Source: Paenibacillus graminis
Lineage (GTDB): Bacteria; Bacillota; Bacilli; Paenibacillales; Paenibacillaceae
DNA length: 64,000 bases
NCBI RefSeq assembly: GCF_000758705.1
Contig: NZ_CP009287.1
Coordinates: 1,178,001-1,242,000, forward strand
Direction: 5' to 3'
Shown: positions 53,691 through 61,790 of the stretch, in pieces
How positions within the stretch are numbered: the stretch's first letter is position 1
Layout: each line of letters begins with the position of its first letter
Notes under the pieces: model-generated
Databases searched by the model: none
What the model was told of the DNA's origin: nothing
The model's input: only the letters and a program-made list of their open reading frames with translations
Made by a program: the position numbers and the translations under genes

Positions 53691-54995
53691 TGTGCGCAGC
53701 TGATTGACGGTTCCCAGCGTGGTACCTTCAGGAATGCGGACCCACTCACTCTTGGAGATTCCGATCTGTTGAGAGGTGTAGATGCCCGAATGGCCGGAGA
53801 ACAGGTAGCTTATAAGGCATGCGATGAACATGTAGACGGCTCCGCCCGAGCCGAACAGTTCAATACCCATAAGGAAGCAGGCAATCGGCGTATTGGTGGC
53901 ACCGCAGAAGACGGCGATGAATCCCAGCGAAGCCAGGAAAGGCGCATGAAGATGAAGAAAACCGGCCAGGCTGTTGCCCAGGGTTGCTCCGATGGCAAAG
54001 AGCGGAGTCACTTCTCCCCCCTGAAATCCGGTGCCCAAGGTGAATGAGGTGAAAATCAATTTCCATAAGAACGCAAGGGGCGCCACCCCGGTCTGAAAAG
54101 AATCCTGAATCAGAGGGATGCCCAGACCCAGATAATCCCGGGTGCCGGCAATATAGACCAGCGCAATAATAATGAAGCCGCCCAGCGCACTTTTGAGCAT
54201 CGGATTCTTCACTAGCAGGGTAAAGGTTTTTTTCAGATAATGGGTGAGCTCACTGAAGAGGATACTGGCAAGCCCGAAGAGCACAGAGGCCAGGATCACT
54301 TTCAGCAGTATGGCGGCAGTTAGCGGGGGGAAGAAATCCACGTGATAATGGATGTGCTGGACCCTCCACAACCGGGTAGCCACGATATCCCCGATGAAGC
54401 TGGCTGTGAAGCAGGGAAGCAGGGCCTTGTGGCTGATCAGGCCGATAGCAATAACCTCCAGGCCGAACAGGGTTCCGGCCAGAGGCGTCCCAAAAATCGA
54501 GCCAAAGCCGCCGCTGATCCCGCACATGAGCAATATTTGCCGGTCAAGCGGACTGATGCGGATCAGCTTGCCGAATCCTTCCGCCAGGCTGCCTCCCATT
54601 TGCACAGCCGTTCCTTCCCGTCCTGCAGAGCCTCCGAATAAATGGGTAACGAGTGTTCCGAACAGCACCAGAGGAGCCATCCGCAGCGGAATGGCCTCAT
54701 TCCCCTGCTGAATCTGTTCCAGGATCAGATTATTCCCTTTGGCGCTGTTCTTGCCGTAACGCATGTACAGGTAGCTTACCAACGCTCCGCCCAGCGGCAG
54801 CAAGTACAGCAGCCAGCCATGATTCAGCCTTACCTCCGTTACAGCATCCAGGCTTTTTAGAAAAATGGCCGAAGCCGAACCGGATAGAATACCGACAGTT
54901 CCCCCCAGCACAATCCATTTGATGAAGGTGCTCCACAGCGCCAGGAAATGGTTCCTTTCCATAAGCTTCAGCCAATATGTATGTATTGCTCTCAT
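53670..54995 (-). CDS. CLC-F type fluoride/proton antiporter
   Basis: The start MRAIHTYW (complement of 54993-54995) fits the position after the riboswitch; the longer frame would begin inside the aptamer/terminator. The 441-residue protein has the CLC fold with 10-12 membrane helices. GSAGREGTAVQMGGS carries the gating Glu. The chloride-selectivity motif G-S-G-I-P is replaced by AKGNNLILEQI, and T replaces P after GREG, both of which I associate with the fluoride-specific CLC-F clade. The fluoride riboswitch upstream supports fluoride export as its role. Confidence 0.9.
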   Translation of the reverse strand: MRAIHTYWLKLMERNHFLALWSTFIKWIVLGGTVGILSGSASAIFLKSLDAVTEVRLNHGWLLYLLPLGGALVSYLYMRYGKNSAKGNNLILEQIQQGNEAIPLRMAPLVLFGTLVTHLFGGSAGREGTAVQMGGSLAEGFGKLIRISPLDRQILLMCGISGGFGSIFGTPLAGTLFGLEVIAIGLISHKALLPCFTASFIGDIVATRLWRVQHIHYHVDFFPPLTAAILLKVILASVLFGLASILFSELTHYLKKTFTLLVKNPMLKSALGGFIIIALVYIAGTRDYLGLGIPLIQDSFQTGVAPLAFLWKLIFTSFTLGTGFQGGEVTPLFAIGATLGNSLAGFLHLHAPFLASLGFIAVFCGATNTPIACFLMGIELFGSGGAVYMFIACLISYLFSGHSGIYTSQQIGISKSEWVRIPEGTTLGTVNQLRTTKKNVR

Positions 54996-55047
54996 CCTGC
55001 CATCCCCCAATAGAATAATGCTGCAAATCATTGATTCGCTAAAATCA

Positions 55048-55087
55048 AACAGACTCCTACCAGCGAAGTGACCGCTGGTAGGAGTCA
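55048..55087 (-). terminator. Expression-platform terminator of the fluoride riboswitch
   Basis: On the minus strand, GACTCCTACCAGCG pairs with CGCTGGTAGGAGTC around a 7-base loop, followed by TGTTTGATTTT. The 5' arm overlaps the 3' end of the aptamer, so fluoride binding would compete with terminator formation and switch the gene on. Confidence 0.85.
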
Positions 55088-55127
55088 TTAGTCTCTAAAG
55101 ACGGTTAATGGCGAACTCCATCGCCGT
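55075..55127 (-). promoter_or_regulatory. Fluoride (crcB) riboswitch aptamer
   Basis: Read on the minus strand, GGCGATGGAGTTCGCC (complement of 55110-55125) is followed by ATTAACCGTCTTTAGAGACTAATGACTCCTACC. This matches the crcB-motif consensus (first stem with GAUGG-x-GUUCGCC, then a short hairpin, then UGAUGACUCCUACC-like pseudoknot strand). It lies 80 bases upstream of the CLC-F gene. Confidence 0.95.
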
Positions 55128-55205
55128 ATTGAATTACAACCAATACTAAGGATATCGTGCTAAAAAGTCAATGCGGAAATTAACAATGTTACCCTTCCTT
55201 AAGTC

Positions 55206-55811
55206 CTATTCTTCCTCACCCGTTGAGCCATTCAGCACATCCGTACCCGGCATGACATCAATGGGAGGTGCGGCCGGATCGATGGCTGTTCCGGGCTGGA
55301 GTTCGTCGGCATCGGGTACATCCTCCAGCGGAAGCTCCTCTTCCTCATCCACAAGCTCTTCATCTCCGGCATAGTCAATGGCACCGCCGGCCAGTCCGGC
55401 CGCACCGGCAGCGAATATCGCATCGGACTCCAGCACTTCATCCCGTTCGGATGGCGGCGGGGAGGTCATGCTCCGCACTCTGTCGGCCCTGCGTCCAAGA
55501 GCCGGTTCAGGAGCATTAAGGTCAATATCGGCAGCGAGAATAGGGTCGCCCACCAAAGCCGGATCGGAGCCGTCATCGACAACGCCATCCCAATCGACAG
55601 GTTTTTCGTGGGCCGGGTCATGGCTGGCCAGTGCGGATTCCATAGGCCTTAAGTCCGCTCCGGCAGTTCCATCACTGGGGCTTTGATGCGTAATCGTCCC
55701 CAGCGGCCGCAGTTCCTCCAGCGGAATATCCTGCTCCGGGGAGACATCTCCCAGTTTGTTGTACCGCTCATATACAAAATCGGCTTCAGTTTTGTTGAAT
55801 TCATTACCCAT
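55206..55811 (-). CDS. Acidic low-complexity hypothetical protein
   Basis: AAAGGAGTGG precedes the ATG. The 201-residue protein is very acidic (runs such as DEEEELPLEDVPDADE) and rich in Pro, Ala and Asp, with no signal peptide and no clear membrane segment; one short hydrophobic stretch (AIFAAGAAGLAGGAI) lies near residue 130. It is likely disordered in large part. I do not recognise a family. It lies next to the fluoride exporter gene but reads into its leader, so cotranscription is possible but not needed. Confidence 0.75.
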   Translation of the reverse strand: MGNEFNKTEADFVYERYNKLGDVSPEQDIPLEELRPLGTITHQSPSDGTAGADLRPMESALASHDPAHEKPVDWDGVVDDGSDPALVGDPILAADIDLNAPEPALGRRADRVRSMTSPPPSERDEVLESDAIFAAGAAGLAGGAIDYAGDEELVDEEEELPLEDVPDADELQPGTAIDPAAPPIDVMPGTDVLNGSTGEEE

Positions 55812-55942
55812 AGCCGTTCCACTCCTTTTGGCTGATTGCTTCTTGTTTGCCTATAGTAATTCTATACCCTAATCTCAGATGGCGAATCTGTAACCTTTAG
55901 GCGGCCTATTCTTAATATAATCATTCTGCAGGAGGATTAACC

Positions 55943-56074
55943 ATGATCTGCGATATAACGGCTTTTTTCGAGATGGTTTGCAAAGTATGGGCAGGTAAAG
56001 TGCGAACGTTGTCGAAAATTAAGAGGTTAGATGTACTACATAAATCCAACTATAGACTTACTGAGGTGCCATAA
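55943..56074 (+). CDS. 43-residue ORF translationally coupled to the first histidine kinase gene
   Basis: A strong ribosome binding site (GCAGGAGGATT) precedes the ATG at 55943. The peptide begins MICDITAFFEMVCKVWAGK and continues basic (KVRTLSKIKR) to a stop TAA that overlaps the kinase ATG (TAATG at 56072-56076). Translation of this ORF would thus feed directly into the kinase. It has two Cys (residues 3 and 13) and a Trp, and could be a signal peptide precursor, a small regulator or a coupling leader. I know no homologue. Confidence 0.6.
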   Translation: MICDITAFFEMVCKVWAGKVRTLSKIKRLDVLHKSNYRLTEVP

Positions 56075-57975
56075 TGAAGTTGCCATCAATGAAGGCAGCG
56101 GCAGCTATTCTTATGCTGTTTCTGCTGATTTCCATAGTGCCTATCGGTATCGCAGCGCAATGGGGCGGCGGGGCAGGATTTTCTATACCGGACTCGGAAT
56201 TGAAATGGGAAACTTCAGACGTATGCGATCCTGCCGCAGCAGCTGAAGCTCCTGACAGCGAATGGGTACAAGCAGACATGAATTCTGTGAGGCCAGTGGC
56301 TCCGGCGGATGCTACGGCAGCTTGGCTCCGTTTTCCCCTCCCGATAACGGGAGAGCCTAACCCTGCCCTAATGATTAATAAATTCGCCGGACATAACCTA
56401 AGGGTCTATGTGGATCATAGGCTTATCTATGAGTTGCAGGATTTGATTAATTATGATGAAGGCAGGGTGCTGATCCCCTTGTCAGGTACAGAGGGGCATT
56501 CCTGGTTATATCTATGGAGCAGCGGAAGCGGCCAGGGCTTTGGGGGGATTAAAGGGGAAATCACAGCAGGGAACTACGGCAAGCTGCTGGCATTCTATGT
56601 GAAGCAGAACTTGCCGGATATGGTGATTGGTGCGGCATTCCTATTTGTAGGTGCGGCACTTATGGGCTGTTTGCTATTTCTCAAGCTGGACTTTTTCAAA
56701 GGCGGTTTTTTTCTTGTCCTGGTCATCGTTTCCTTCGGGATTCTGTTCATCACCTATTCACCGTTTCTGCCGGTTATTCTGCACATCCCGGACCACTGGA
56801 CCCAGACCTTCTTTGATCTGGCTCTATTTACATTGCTGCCGTCGTTTACGATCTACTTTGAGCAGATTTTCGGCCCAGGCAAGCACGGGCTAATCACGAA
56901 GCTGCGCAAATTCCAATTGGGTTATTCGTTATTCTGTCTGGTATTTCTTATTGTCAACACTCTGCTGTCTCACCGTCTGGACGAGTTGTATAGAATCGCA
57001 ACCGTTGATTTTCTGGGCCTCATGATGATGGTGCAGTTCATCTATTTACTGTATGTGACTCTCGAAGCTGCGTTCAAAGGCAATCGTGATGCTGTCATCT
57101 TTTCAACCGGCTTCTCTATTTTTGCCTTATTGTCTTTAACTGAGCTTATTCTCTACTACGCCAATAACAGCTACCACTTGCAATGGTGGAAGTGGGGAGT
57201 GATTGCGTTTGTGGCCTCGCTTATTCTCATTTTGGGCAGGAGATTTGCAGGCAATCATGAGCAGGTGCTCGAATATTCCCGTGATCTGGAGAAATTCAAT
57301 GACGATCTGCAGCGGTCTGAGAAAATGGAGATCATCAGCGAGCTCGCTGCTTCGGTGGCCCATGAAGTGCGCAATCCCCTGCAGGTGACCCGCGGATTCT
57401 TGCAGATCCTGGGGGAACGCTCTGATCAGAAGGAGAAGGAATACCTGCAAATGGCTATGGAGGAGCTCGACAGAGCGTCGCTTATCATCACGGATTTTTT
57501 GACCTTTGCCAAGCCGGGAATGGATACCCTGGACAGATTTGAGGTGGCGGAGGAGCTTCGGCATGTCTCCGGCGTTCTGGTACCGCTGGCCCATCTGCAA
57601 GGGGGGACCATTGAGCTTAAGCTGCAGAGCGGACTTCAGGTGCTCGGCAGCACCTCCAAGTTCAAACAGGCTTTTATCAATCTGATCAAGAACGCTATTG
57701 AATCCCTGGAGGAAGATGGGCTAATAACGGTTGCCGCATGGAGCTCTGGAGAGCACATTATCGTCAGTGTCCAGGATAACGGGGAAGGCATGAAGATGAG
57801 CGAACTGGCGCATCTGGGGGAACCCTATTATTCGAATAAAAAGAAAGGAACAGGCCTTGGACTGATGGTCACGTTCCGGATTATTGAAGCAATGAACGGC
57901 TCCATTCAGTTTCAGAGCAGAAAAGGGGAAGGTACCGAAGTCATTGTGAAATTACCATCAGCCGCAAAAAAATAG
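56074..57975 (+). CDS. 7TM (DISM-type) sensor histidine kinase, first of a tandem pair
   Basis: The 633-residue protein has an N-terminal membrane anchor or signal (about 1-28), an extracellular beta-rich sensor domain (about 30-170) and seven membrane segments (about 180-390), the arrangement of 7TMR-DISM receptors. A HisKA domain follows with the phosphorylated His near residue 430 in SVAHEVRNPLQVTRGFLQ, and a HATPase_c domain with INLIKNAIESL, DNGEGM and GTGLGL. The H-box is of the KinB/sporulation-kinase type. No response regulator is adjacent, so it may feed a distant regulator such as Spo0F. It is coupled to a short upstream ORF and is paralogous to the next gene. Confidence 0.92.
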   Translation: MKLPSMKAAAAILMLFLLISIVPIGIAAQWGGGAGFSIPDSELKWETSDVCDPAAAAEAPDSEWVQADMNSVRPVAPADATAAWLRFPLPITGEPNPALMINKFAGHNLRVYVDHRLIYELQDLINYDEGRVLIPLSGTEGHSWLYLWSSGSGQGFGGIKGEITAGNYGKLLAFYVKQNLPDMVIGAAFLFVGAALMGCLLFLKLDFFKGGFFLVLVIVSFGILFITYSPFLPVILHIPDHWTQTFFDLALFTLLPSFTIYFEQIFGPGKHGLITKLRKFQLGYSLFCLVFLIVNTLLSHRLDELYRIATVDFLGLMMMVQFIYLLYVTLEAAFKGNRDAVIFSTGFSIFALLSLTELILYYANNSYHLQWWKWGVIAFVASLILILGRRFAGNHEQVLEYSRDLEKFNDDLQRSEKMEIISELAASVAHEVRNPLQVTRGFLQILGERSDQKEKEYLQMAMEELDRASLIITDFLTFAKPGMDTLDRFEVAEELRHVSGVLVPLAHLQGGTIELKLQSGLQVLGSTSKFKQAFINLIKNAIESLEEDGLITVAAWSSGEHIIVSVQDNGEGMKMSELAHLGEPYYSNKKKGTGLGLMVTFRIIEAMNGSIQFQSRKGEGTEVIVKLPSAAKK

Positions 57976-58082
57976 GAATTATTTTGCTTAATACCGTTTT
58001 TTTGAAGGGATGCGCTGTGAATGGGGCGAAGTACTACTAACAACAGAACTAAGCTTCTGAAATTTTCTTCTGAGGTGCTTGC

Positions 58083-59999
58083 ATGCGCTTGTTCGCTAAA
58101 ACTTTACATCTAACCATAGTTCTATTCGTACTTTGTACGGCCTGTGGTGCGTTCCAGGCATCGGCAGCAGGCCAGCACGCCCCCCGGGAATTGACAAGCT
58201 GGCAGATACAATGGGGAAGTCCGGGTGAAGATACGGGCCAAGAGGTACCGCTTGGAGAGACTCAGGGCTGGATAGAAGCTGATGCCCGTCAGGGGACACC
58301 GGAGCTTCCCAAGGGGATATCCTCCGCGTGGACGCGGATCACGTTGCCGGAGAGTCAATACACTTCGCCCGCGGTTTATATTAAGACGTTATATGCCCTG
58401 CATGTTAAAGTATACGCGGGTGAACGTCTCATCTTTGAAGACAGCCGCAGCTATATCCATGACAATTATTCAATGCTCATTCCGCTTAGTACAGAAGATC
58501 TTGGGAAGACCCTATATATATGGACGGCAACCCTGCAGGACCGGATCGGAATTAAAGACAGAGTAATTGTGGGCGAGCACAGTGATCTGCTTAAGGATTA
58601 TTCTAAAAATGGACTTGCTGATATTGTTTTGGGCGGAGCCTTTCTGTTCGTGGCTCTCGTTTTGTTCGTATGCACCTTTTACCTGAGCAAAGAGTATTTT
58701 TCCATTGCAACCGCACTGTCCCTGGTAATTGCCTCCACGGGAGTTCTGTCCATTACCTATTCTCCTTTTACGTACACCTTCTTCAGTTATTTGGGTCCGG
58801 TCAGCGTCGTATTTTTCGATCTGGCACTGCTGTCGCTGCTCCCTGCATTAACCTTTTTGTTTGAGAAAATATTCGGCAGCGGAAAGTTCGCCATCATCCG
58901 GCGTTTCCGTAAATTTCAGGTAGCCTATTCACTGTTCTGCATAGCCTGTCTGATCTTGAACATCCTCTCGGGCAACCGGCTGGTGGAATTTTATTATTTT
59001 GTGTCCGCCACCATCGTCGGATTCATTATGATTCTGCAATTCATCCTGCTGATTGCCTGTGTTATCCTGTTCTCGCTGCGGGGGAACAAGGATGCAATCA
59101 CCTTTGCCCTCGGTTTCGGAACGGCAGCTTTGACCGGAGCGGTTGAACTGGCCTGGTATTATTACCGCAAAGGCAATTATGATCTCATCTACTGGAAGTG
59201 GGCGCTGGTAGTGTTCATTCTATCCTTGATCATCATTCTGGGACGCCGTCTTGCCCTGAATCATCAGCAGGTGGTCAAGTATTCACGGGAACTGGAGCTC
59301 TTCAATAATGAACTGCAGCGTTCCGAAAAAATGGAGATCATCAGCGAGCTGGCTGCATCTGTTGCGCATGAGGTGCGCAATCCGCTTCAGGTGACAAGAG
59401 GATTTCTGCAGCTGTTAAGCGAGAAGTCGAGCGGCGATGAGCAGAAATACTTGTTCATGGCCTTAAGCGAGCTGGACCGCGCATCCAATATCATTACGGA
59501 TTTTCTTACGTTCGCCAAACCTGAATTCGAGAAGATCTCCCTGCTGAGCGTCCTGGAAGAATGCAAGCATATCGAGAGCATAATGCTGCCGTTGTGCCAC
59601 TTGAACGGAGGCAAAATGGTGCTCGAGGTCACCGGGGATCTATGGGTAAAGGGCAACTCCTCCAAATTCAAGCAGGCTTTTATCAATATGATCAAGAACA
59701 GTATTGAGTCGCTCGGGGAGGATGGCAGCATTCATATTAAGGCCTATGCCAAAGGGGATAAAGTGTTCATTCATATCAAGGATAACGGGGCGGGCATGGA
59801 CCCAGGAGTTCTGAGCAGGCTGGGTGAGCCTTATTTCTCTTCCAACAAAACAAAAGGGACAGGCCTTGGGCTGATGGTAACGTTCAGGATCATAGAGGCG
59901 ATGGGGGGAGAGGTCCGCTTCATGAGCAGCAAAGGAGCCGGAACCGAGTCCATTACCATTCTGCCTTTGGCAGAAGCTCCGGAGGGTTCTGGCTCCTAA
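58083..59999 (+). CDS. 7TM (DISM-type) sensor histidine kinase, second of a tandem pair
   Basis: The 638-residue protein has the same architecture as its upstream neighbour: signal or anchor (about 1-30), extracellular domain (about 32-175), seven membrane segments (about 185-390), HisKA with His near residue 429 in an H-box identical over 18 residues, and HATPase_c (INMIKNSIESL, DNGAGM, GTGLGL). The kinase halves are much more alike than the sensor halves, which suggests duplication followed by divergence of ligand recognition. A short GAGGTG ribosome binding site lies at 58071. The gene converges with the RiPP precursor gene 21 bases away. Confidence 0.92.
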   Translation: MRLFAKTLHLTIVLFVLCTACGAFQASAAGQHAPRELTSWQIQWGSPGEDTGQEVPLGETQGWIEADARQGTPELPKGISSAWTRITLPESQYTSPAVYIKTLYALHVKVYAGERLIFEDSRSYIHDNYSMLIPLSTEDLGKTLYIWTATLQDRIGIKDRVIVGEHSDLLKDYSKNGLADIVLGGAFLFVALVLFVCTFYLSKEYFSIATALSLVIASTGVLSITYSPFTYTFFSYLGPVSVVFFDLALLSLLPALTFLFEKIFGSGKFAIIRRFRKFQVAYSLFCIACLILNILSGNRLVEFYYFVSATIVGFIMILQFILLIACVILFSLRGNKDAITFALGFGTAALTGAVELAWYYYRKGNYDLIYWKWALVVFILSLIIILGRRLALNHQQVVKYSRELELFNNELQRSEKMEIISELAASVAHEVRNPLQVTRGFLQLLSEKSSGDEQKYLFMALSELDRASNIITDFLTFAKPEFEKISLLSVLEECKHIESIMLPLCHLNGGKMVLEVTGDLWVKGNSSKFKQAFINMIKNSIESLGEDGSIHIKAYAKGDKVFIHIKDNGAGMDPGVLSRLGEPYFSSNKTKGTGLGLMVTFRIIEAMGGEVRFMSSKGAGTESITILPLAEAPEGSGS

Positions 60000-60020
60000 C
60001 GGGACAAAGTCTTATCGATC

Positions 60021-60260
60021 TTACCAGGTACTAAGTGTGGTTAAGTCTGTTTTCATTACGCCTGATGCCGGACTGGGCGGGATAACCAGGTAGAATTCAT
60101 TGGACCCTTCTTCAACGGTTTTGAGGGTAATATTGTCGGGAAGTTCAATGCCTAACGCTTCTTGGAGGGCTGCCTTCGGATTTGTGAGTAATCTTTGCTT
60201 GAAACCTGGATCTTCCCATGCCTTTTGAATTACTTGATTTCGGAGAATTGCTTCTGACAA
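60021..60260 (-). CDS. NHLP-type RiPP precursor peptide ending in Trp
   Basis: The start is a TTG (complement of 60258-60260) seven bases after GGAAAGGG; the upstream TTG at 60278 lacks a good ribosome binding site. The 79-residue peptide has a nitrile-hydratase-like leader: MSEAILRNQVIQKAWEDPGF, then LLTNPKAALQEALGIELPDN and FYLVIPPSP, all familiar parts of the NHLP leader family. The remaining C-terminal part is short (ASGVMKTDLTTLSTW): no Cys, several Ser/Thr and a terminal Trp. There is no double-Gly cleavage site. It follows the isoprenoid-synthase-like gene by 83 bases on the same strand, so the two are probably one operon. Confidence 0.82.
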   Translation of the reverse strand: MSEAILRNQVIQKAWEDPGFKQRLLTNPKAALQEALGIELPDNITLKTVEEGSNEFYLVIPPSPASGVMKTDLTTLSTW

Positions 60261-60343
60261 AATAATCACCCTTTCCAAAATGGTTATATTTTCCTGATTA
60301 GTATAGCATAGCCCACTCTATTAATCTACATCCTATCTCCTAT

Positions 60344-61276
60344 TTACAGATTCATATGTTTGGATAACCAGTAACTCAGACCCCCGCCTTGCAAAAGCTG
60401 TTTTTCTGCTTCGACCGCTGCTGCCATGTGCTGCAGATTCTTGACCATAAACTGATGGAAAGCAACAAGATGAGGAGCGTTCAGACGGCAGTCTTCAAGC
60501 TTTCTGTGATGATCAGAGGCCGCCCCGGCATACGCAGCAAGCCCTCCTTTTGTAAAGATATAATCCTTGACCTGTGCCTTGGTAAGCGCAGCCTGATCTA
60601 TGCCCGTTAGATGTCCGGCCTGGGACAGCAGGCAATTGTAGCTTCCTTCAGCAAGATCTTGCTCCCAATCCTCGAAGTCGTCCAGCATTTGCAGGGTAAG
60701 CAGTACGGTATGGAGAACATCTTCCGCTTCCGGTATCAGAGAAGCATTGCCGGTGTGCAGCAGAATAGCTGTGCTGGTAAGCTTCAGCGGACTGGCTTTA
60801 TGGGAGATTTTCAGCCGGTCATTCCAAAAATAATCCCCATGCGCCTCACCGGCCACACTCTCCGCCCATTCCAGAATATAGCGGTTGAAGCAGAGCCAGA
60901 AAAGAGATTCCGGCGGAAACAGCGGCCTGTACCTGTTGAGGAACTCAACATACAGCAGATTGGCCAGCGGCAGCATCCGGGATGCGCTGTTATCACTGTC
61001 CATCAGATCATCCTGAATAAAGAAATACAGCATGCAAAAAATATTGCCTGCCGACAGCCCGCGGGCTTCGGCCTCTGTAAGGCCGTAACCGTCCCTAAGC
61101 CAGAAGGGGAGCAGATAACTGATATAATTTTTGTGGCTGCCTGTGCTAAAAACGTTAAATTGTTCGAGATAGGACAATCCTTGAATGCGAAGGGAATCAG
61201 GGAATCCGGAAATCACACTGCTGCAGTCCTGAAATACCATACGGAGCTCCTTGTCGTAATCGTGCAGCCAATCCAT
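60344..61276 (-). CDS. Class I isoprenoid synthase-like enzyme beside a RiPP precursor
   Basis: ACAGGAGGC precedes the ATG (complement of 61274-61276). The 310-residue, all-helical protein has two Asp-rich motifs placed as in class I prenyl or terpene synthases: DDLMD at residues 89-93 and DDFEDWEQD at 199-207. It is otherwise distant from ordinary polyprenyl diphosphate synthases (no clear GGKRxRP near the N-terminus). The neighbour is a short leader-containing peptide with a C-terminal Trp, so peptide prenylation, as ComQ does for ComX, is a strong possibility. It could instead be a terpene cyclase or a degenerate synthase. Confidence 0.8.
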   Translation of the reverse strand: MDWLHDYDKELRMVFQDCSSVISGFPDSLRIQGLSYLEQFNVFSTGSHKNYISYLLPFWLRDGYGLTEAEARGLSAGNIFCMLYFFIQDDLMDSDNSASRMLPLANLLYVEFLNRYRPLFPPESLFWLCFNRYILEWAESVAGEAHGDYFWNDRLKISHKASPLKLTSTAILLHTGNASLIPEAEDVLHTVLLTLQMLDDFEDWEQDLAEGSYNCLLSQAGHLTGIDQAALTKAQVKDYIFTKGGLAAYAGAASDHHRKLEDCRLNAPHLVAFHQFMVKNLQHMAAAVEAEKQLLQGGGLSYWLSKHMNL

Positions 61277-61407
61277 CGTTTTGCCTCCTGTCTTCAATTT
61301 TTTTGATGCAAAGAGTTATGTATATGTATTAGGTAAAAAATGGTTATTCGTGATGATTATAATCTTCCTGGCCGTTGATTTCAATCTTAATTCGAGGGGG
61401 ATTCGGT

Positions 61408-61722
61408 ATGGAGTGGTATACATTCGGGCAAATGCTGATACATATCCGTCTAGGCCAAAAAGCTGCCACACCTGACGGGCGCACCGTGCTGCGCACCTCT
61501 GCCGGATTACTCTGGCAAGGGGGCAGGCAGGACGGTGACTATGTGCAAATTAAAGATTATCTCTTCTCCGATATATGGCGGATCTACGAGGATGAAGCGA
61601 GCCTGAAAGAAAGCTGTGGCCGGGGTATTCATGAGCAGAAGGAACGTGAAATGCTGATGAATCAATATGAAGAGCAGCGCTGGAATGAGCTCGGGATTCG
61701 GAGAGCCCGGAGGGAAGACTGA
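61408..61722 (+). CDS. Small hypothetical protein
   Basis: GAGGGGGA lies a few bases upstream of the ATG at 61408. The 104-residue soluble protein (MEWYTFGQMLIHIRLGQKA) has a beta-like first half with DGRTVLRTSAGLLW and YVQIKDYLFSDIWRIYE and a charged helical second half (EQKEREMLMNQYEEQRW). I do not recognise it. It is divergent from the isoprenoid-synthase gene and 68 bases upstream of the oxidoreductase gene. Confidence 0.6.
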   Translation: MEWYTFGQMLIHIRLGQKAATPDGRTVLRTSAGLLWQGGRQDGDYVQIKDYLFSDIWRIYEDEASLKESCGRGIHEQKEREMLMNQYEEQRWNELGIRRARRED

Positions 61723-61790
61723 TTTTACTCCCGGGACGGGCTTGGGAAAAGGTGCCGGAAGGGCAAGACTTATAGCGGAGGGATTACGGT

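Noticed and set aside
55943..61276. A true comQXPA quorum-sensing locus
   Set aside because: The kinases have a HisKA-type domain and converge with the peptide genes, no ComA-like regulator is present, and the precursor has an NHLP leader rather than a ComX sequence. Only the enzyme-peptide analogy is kept.
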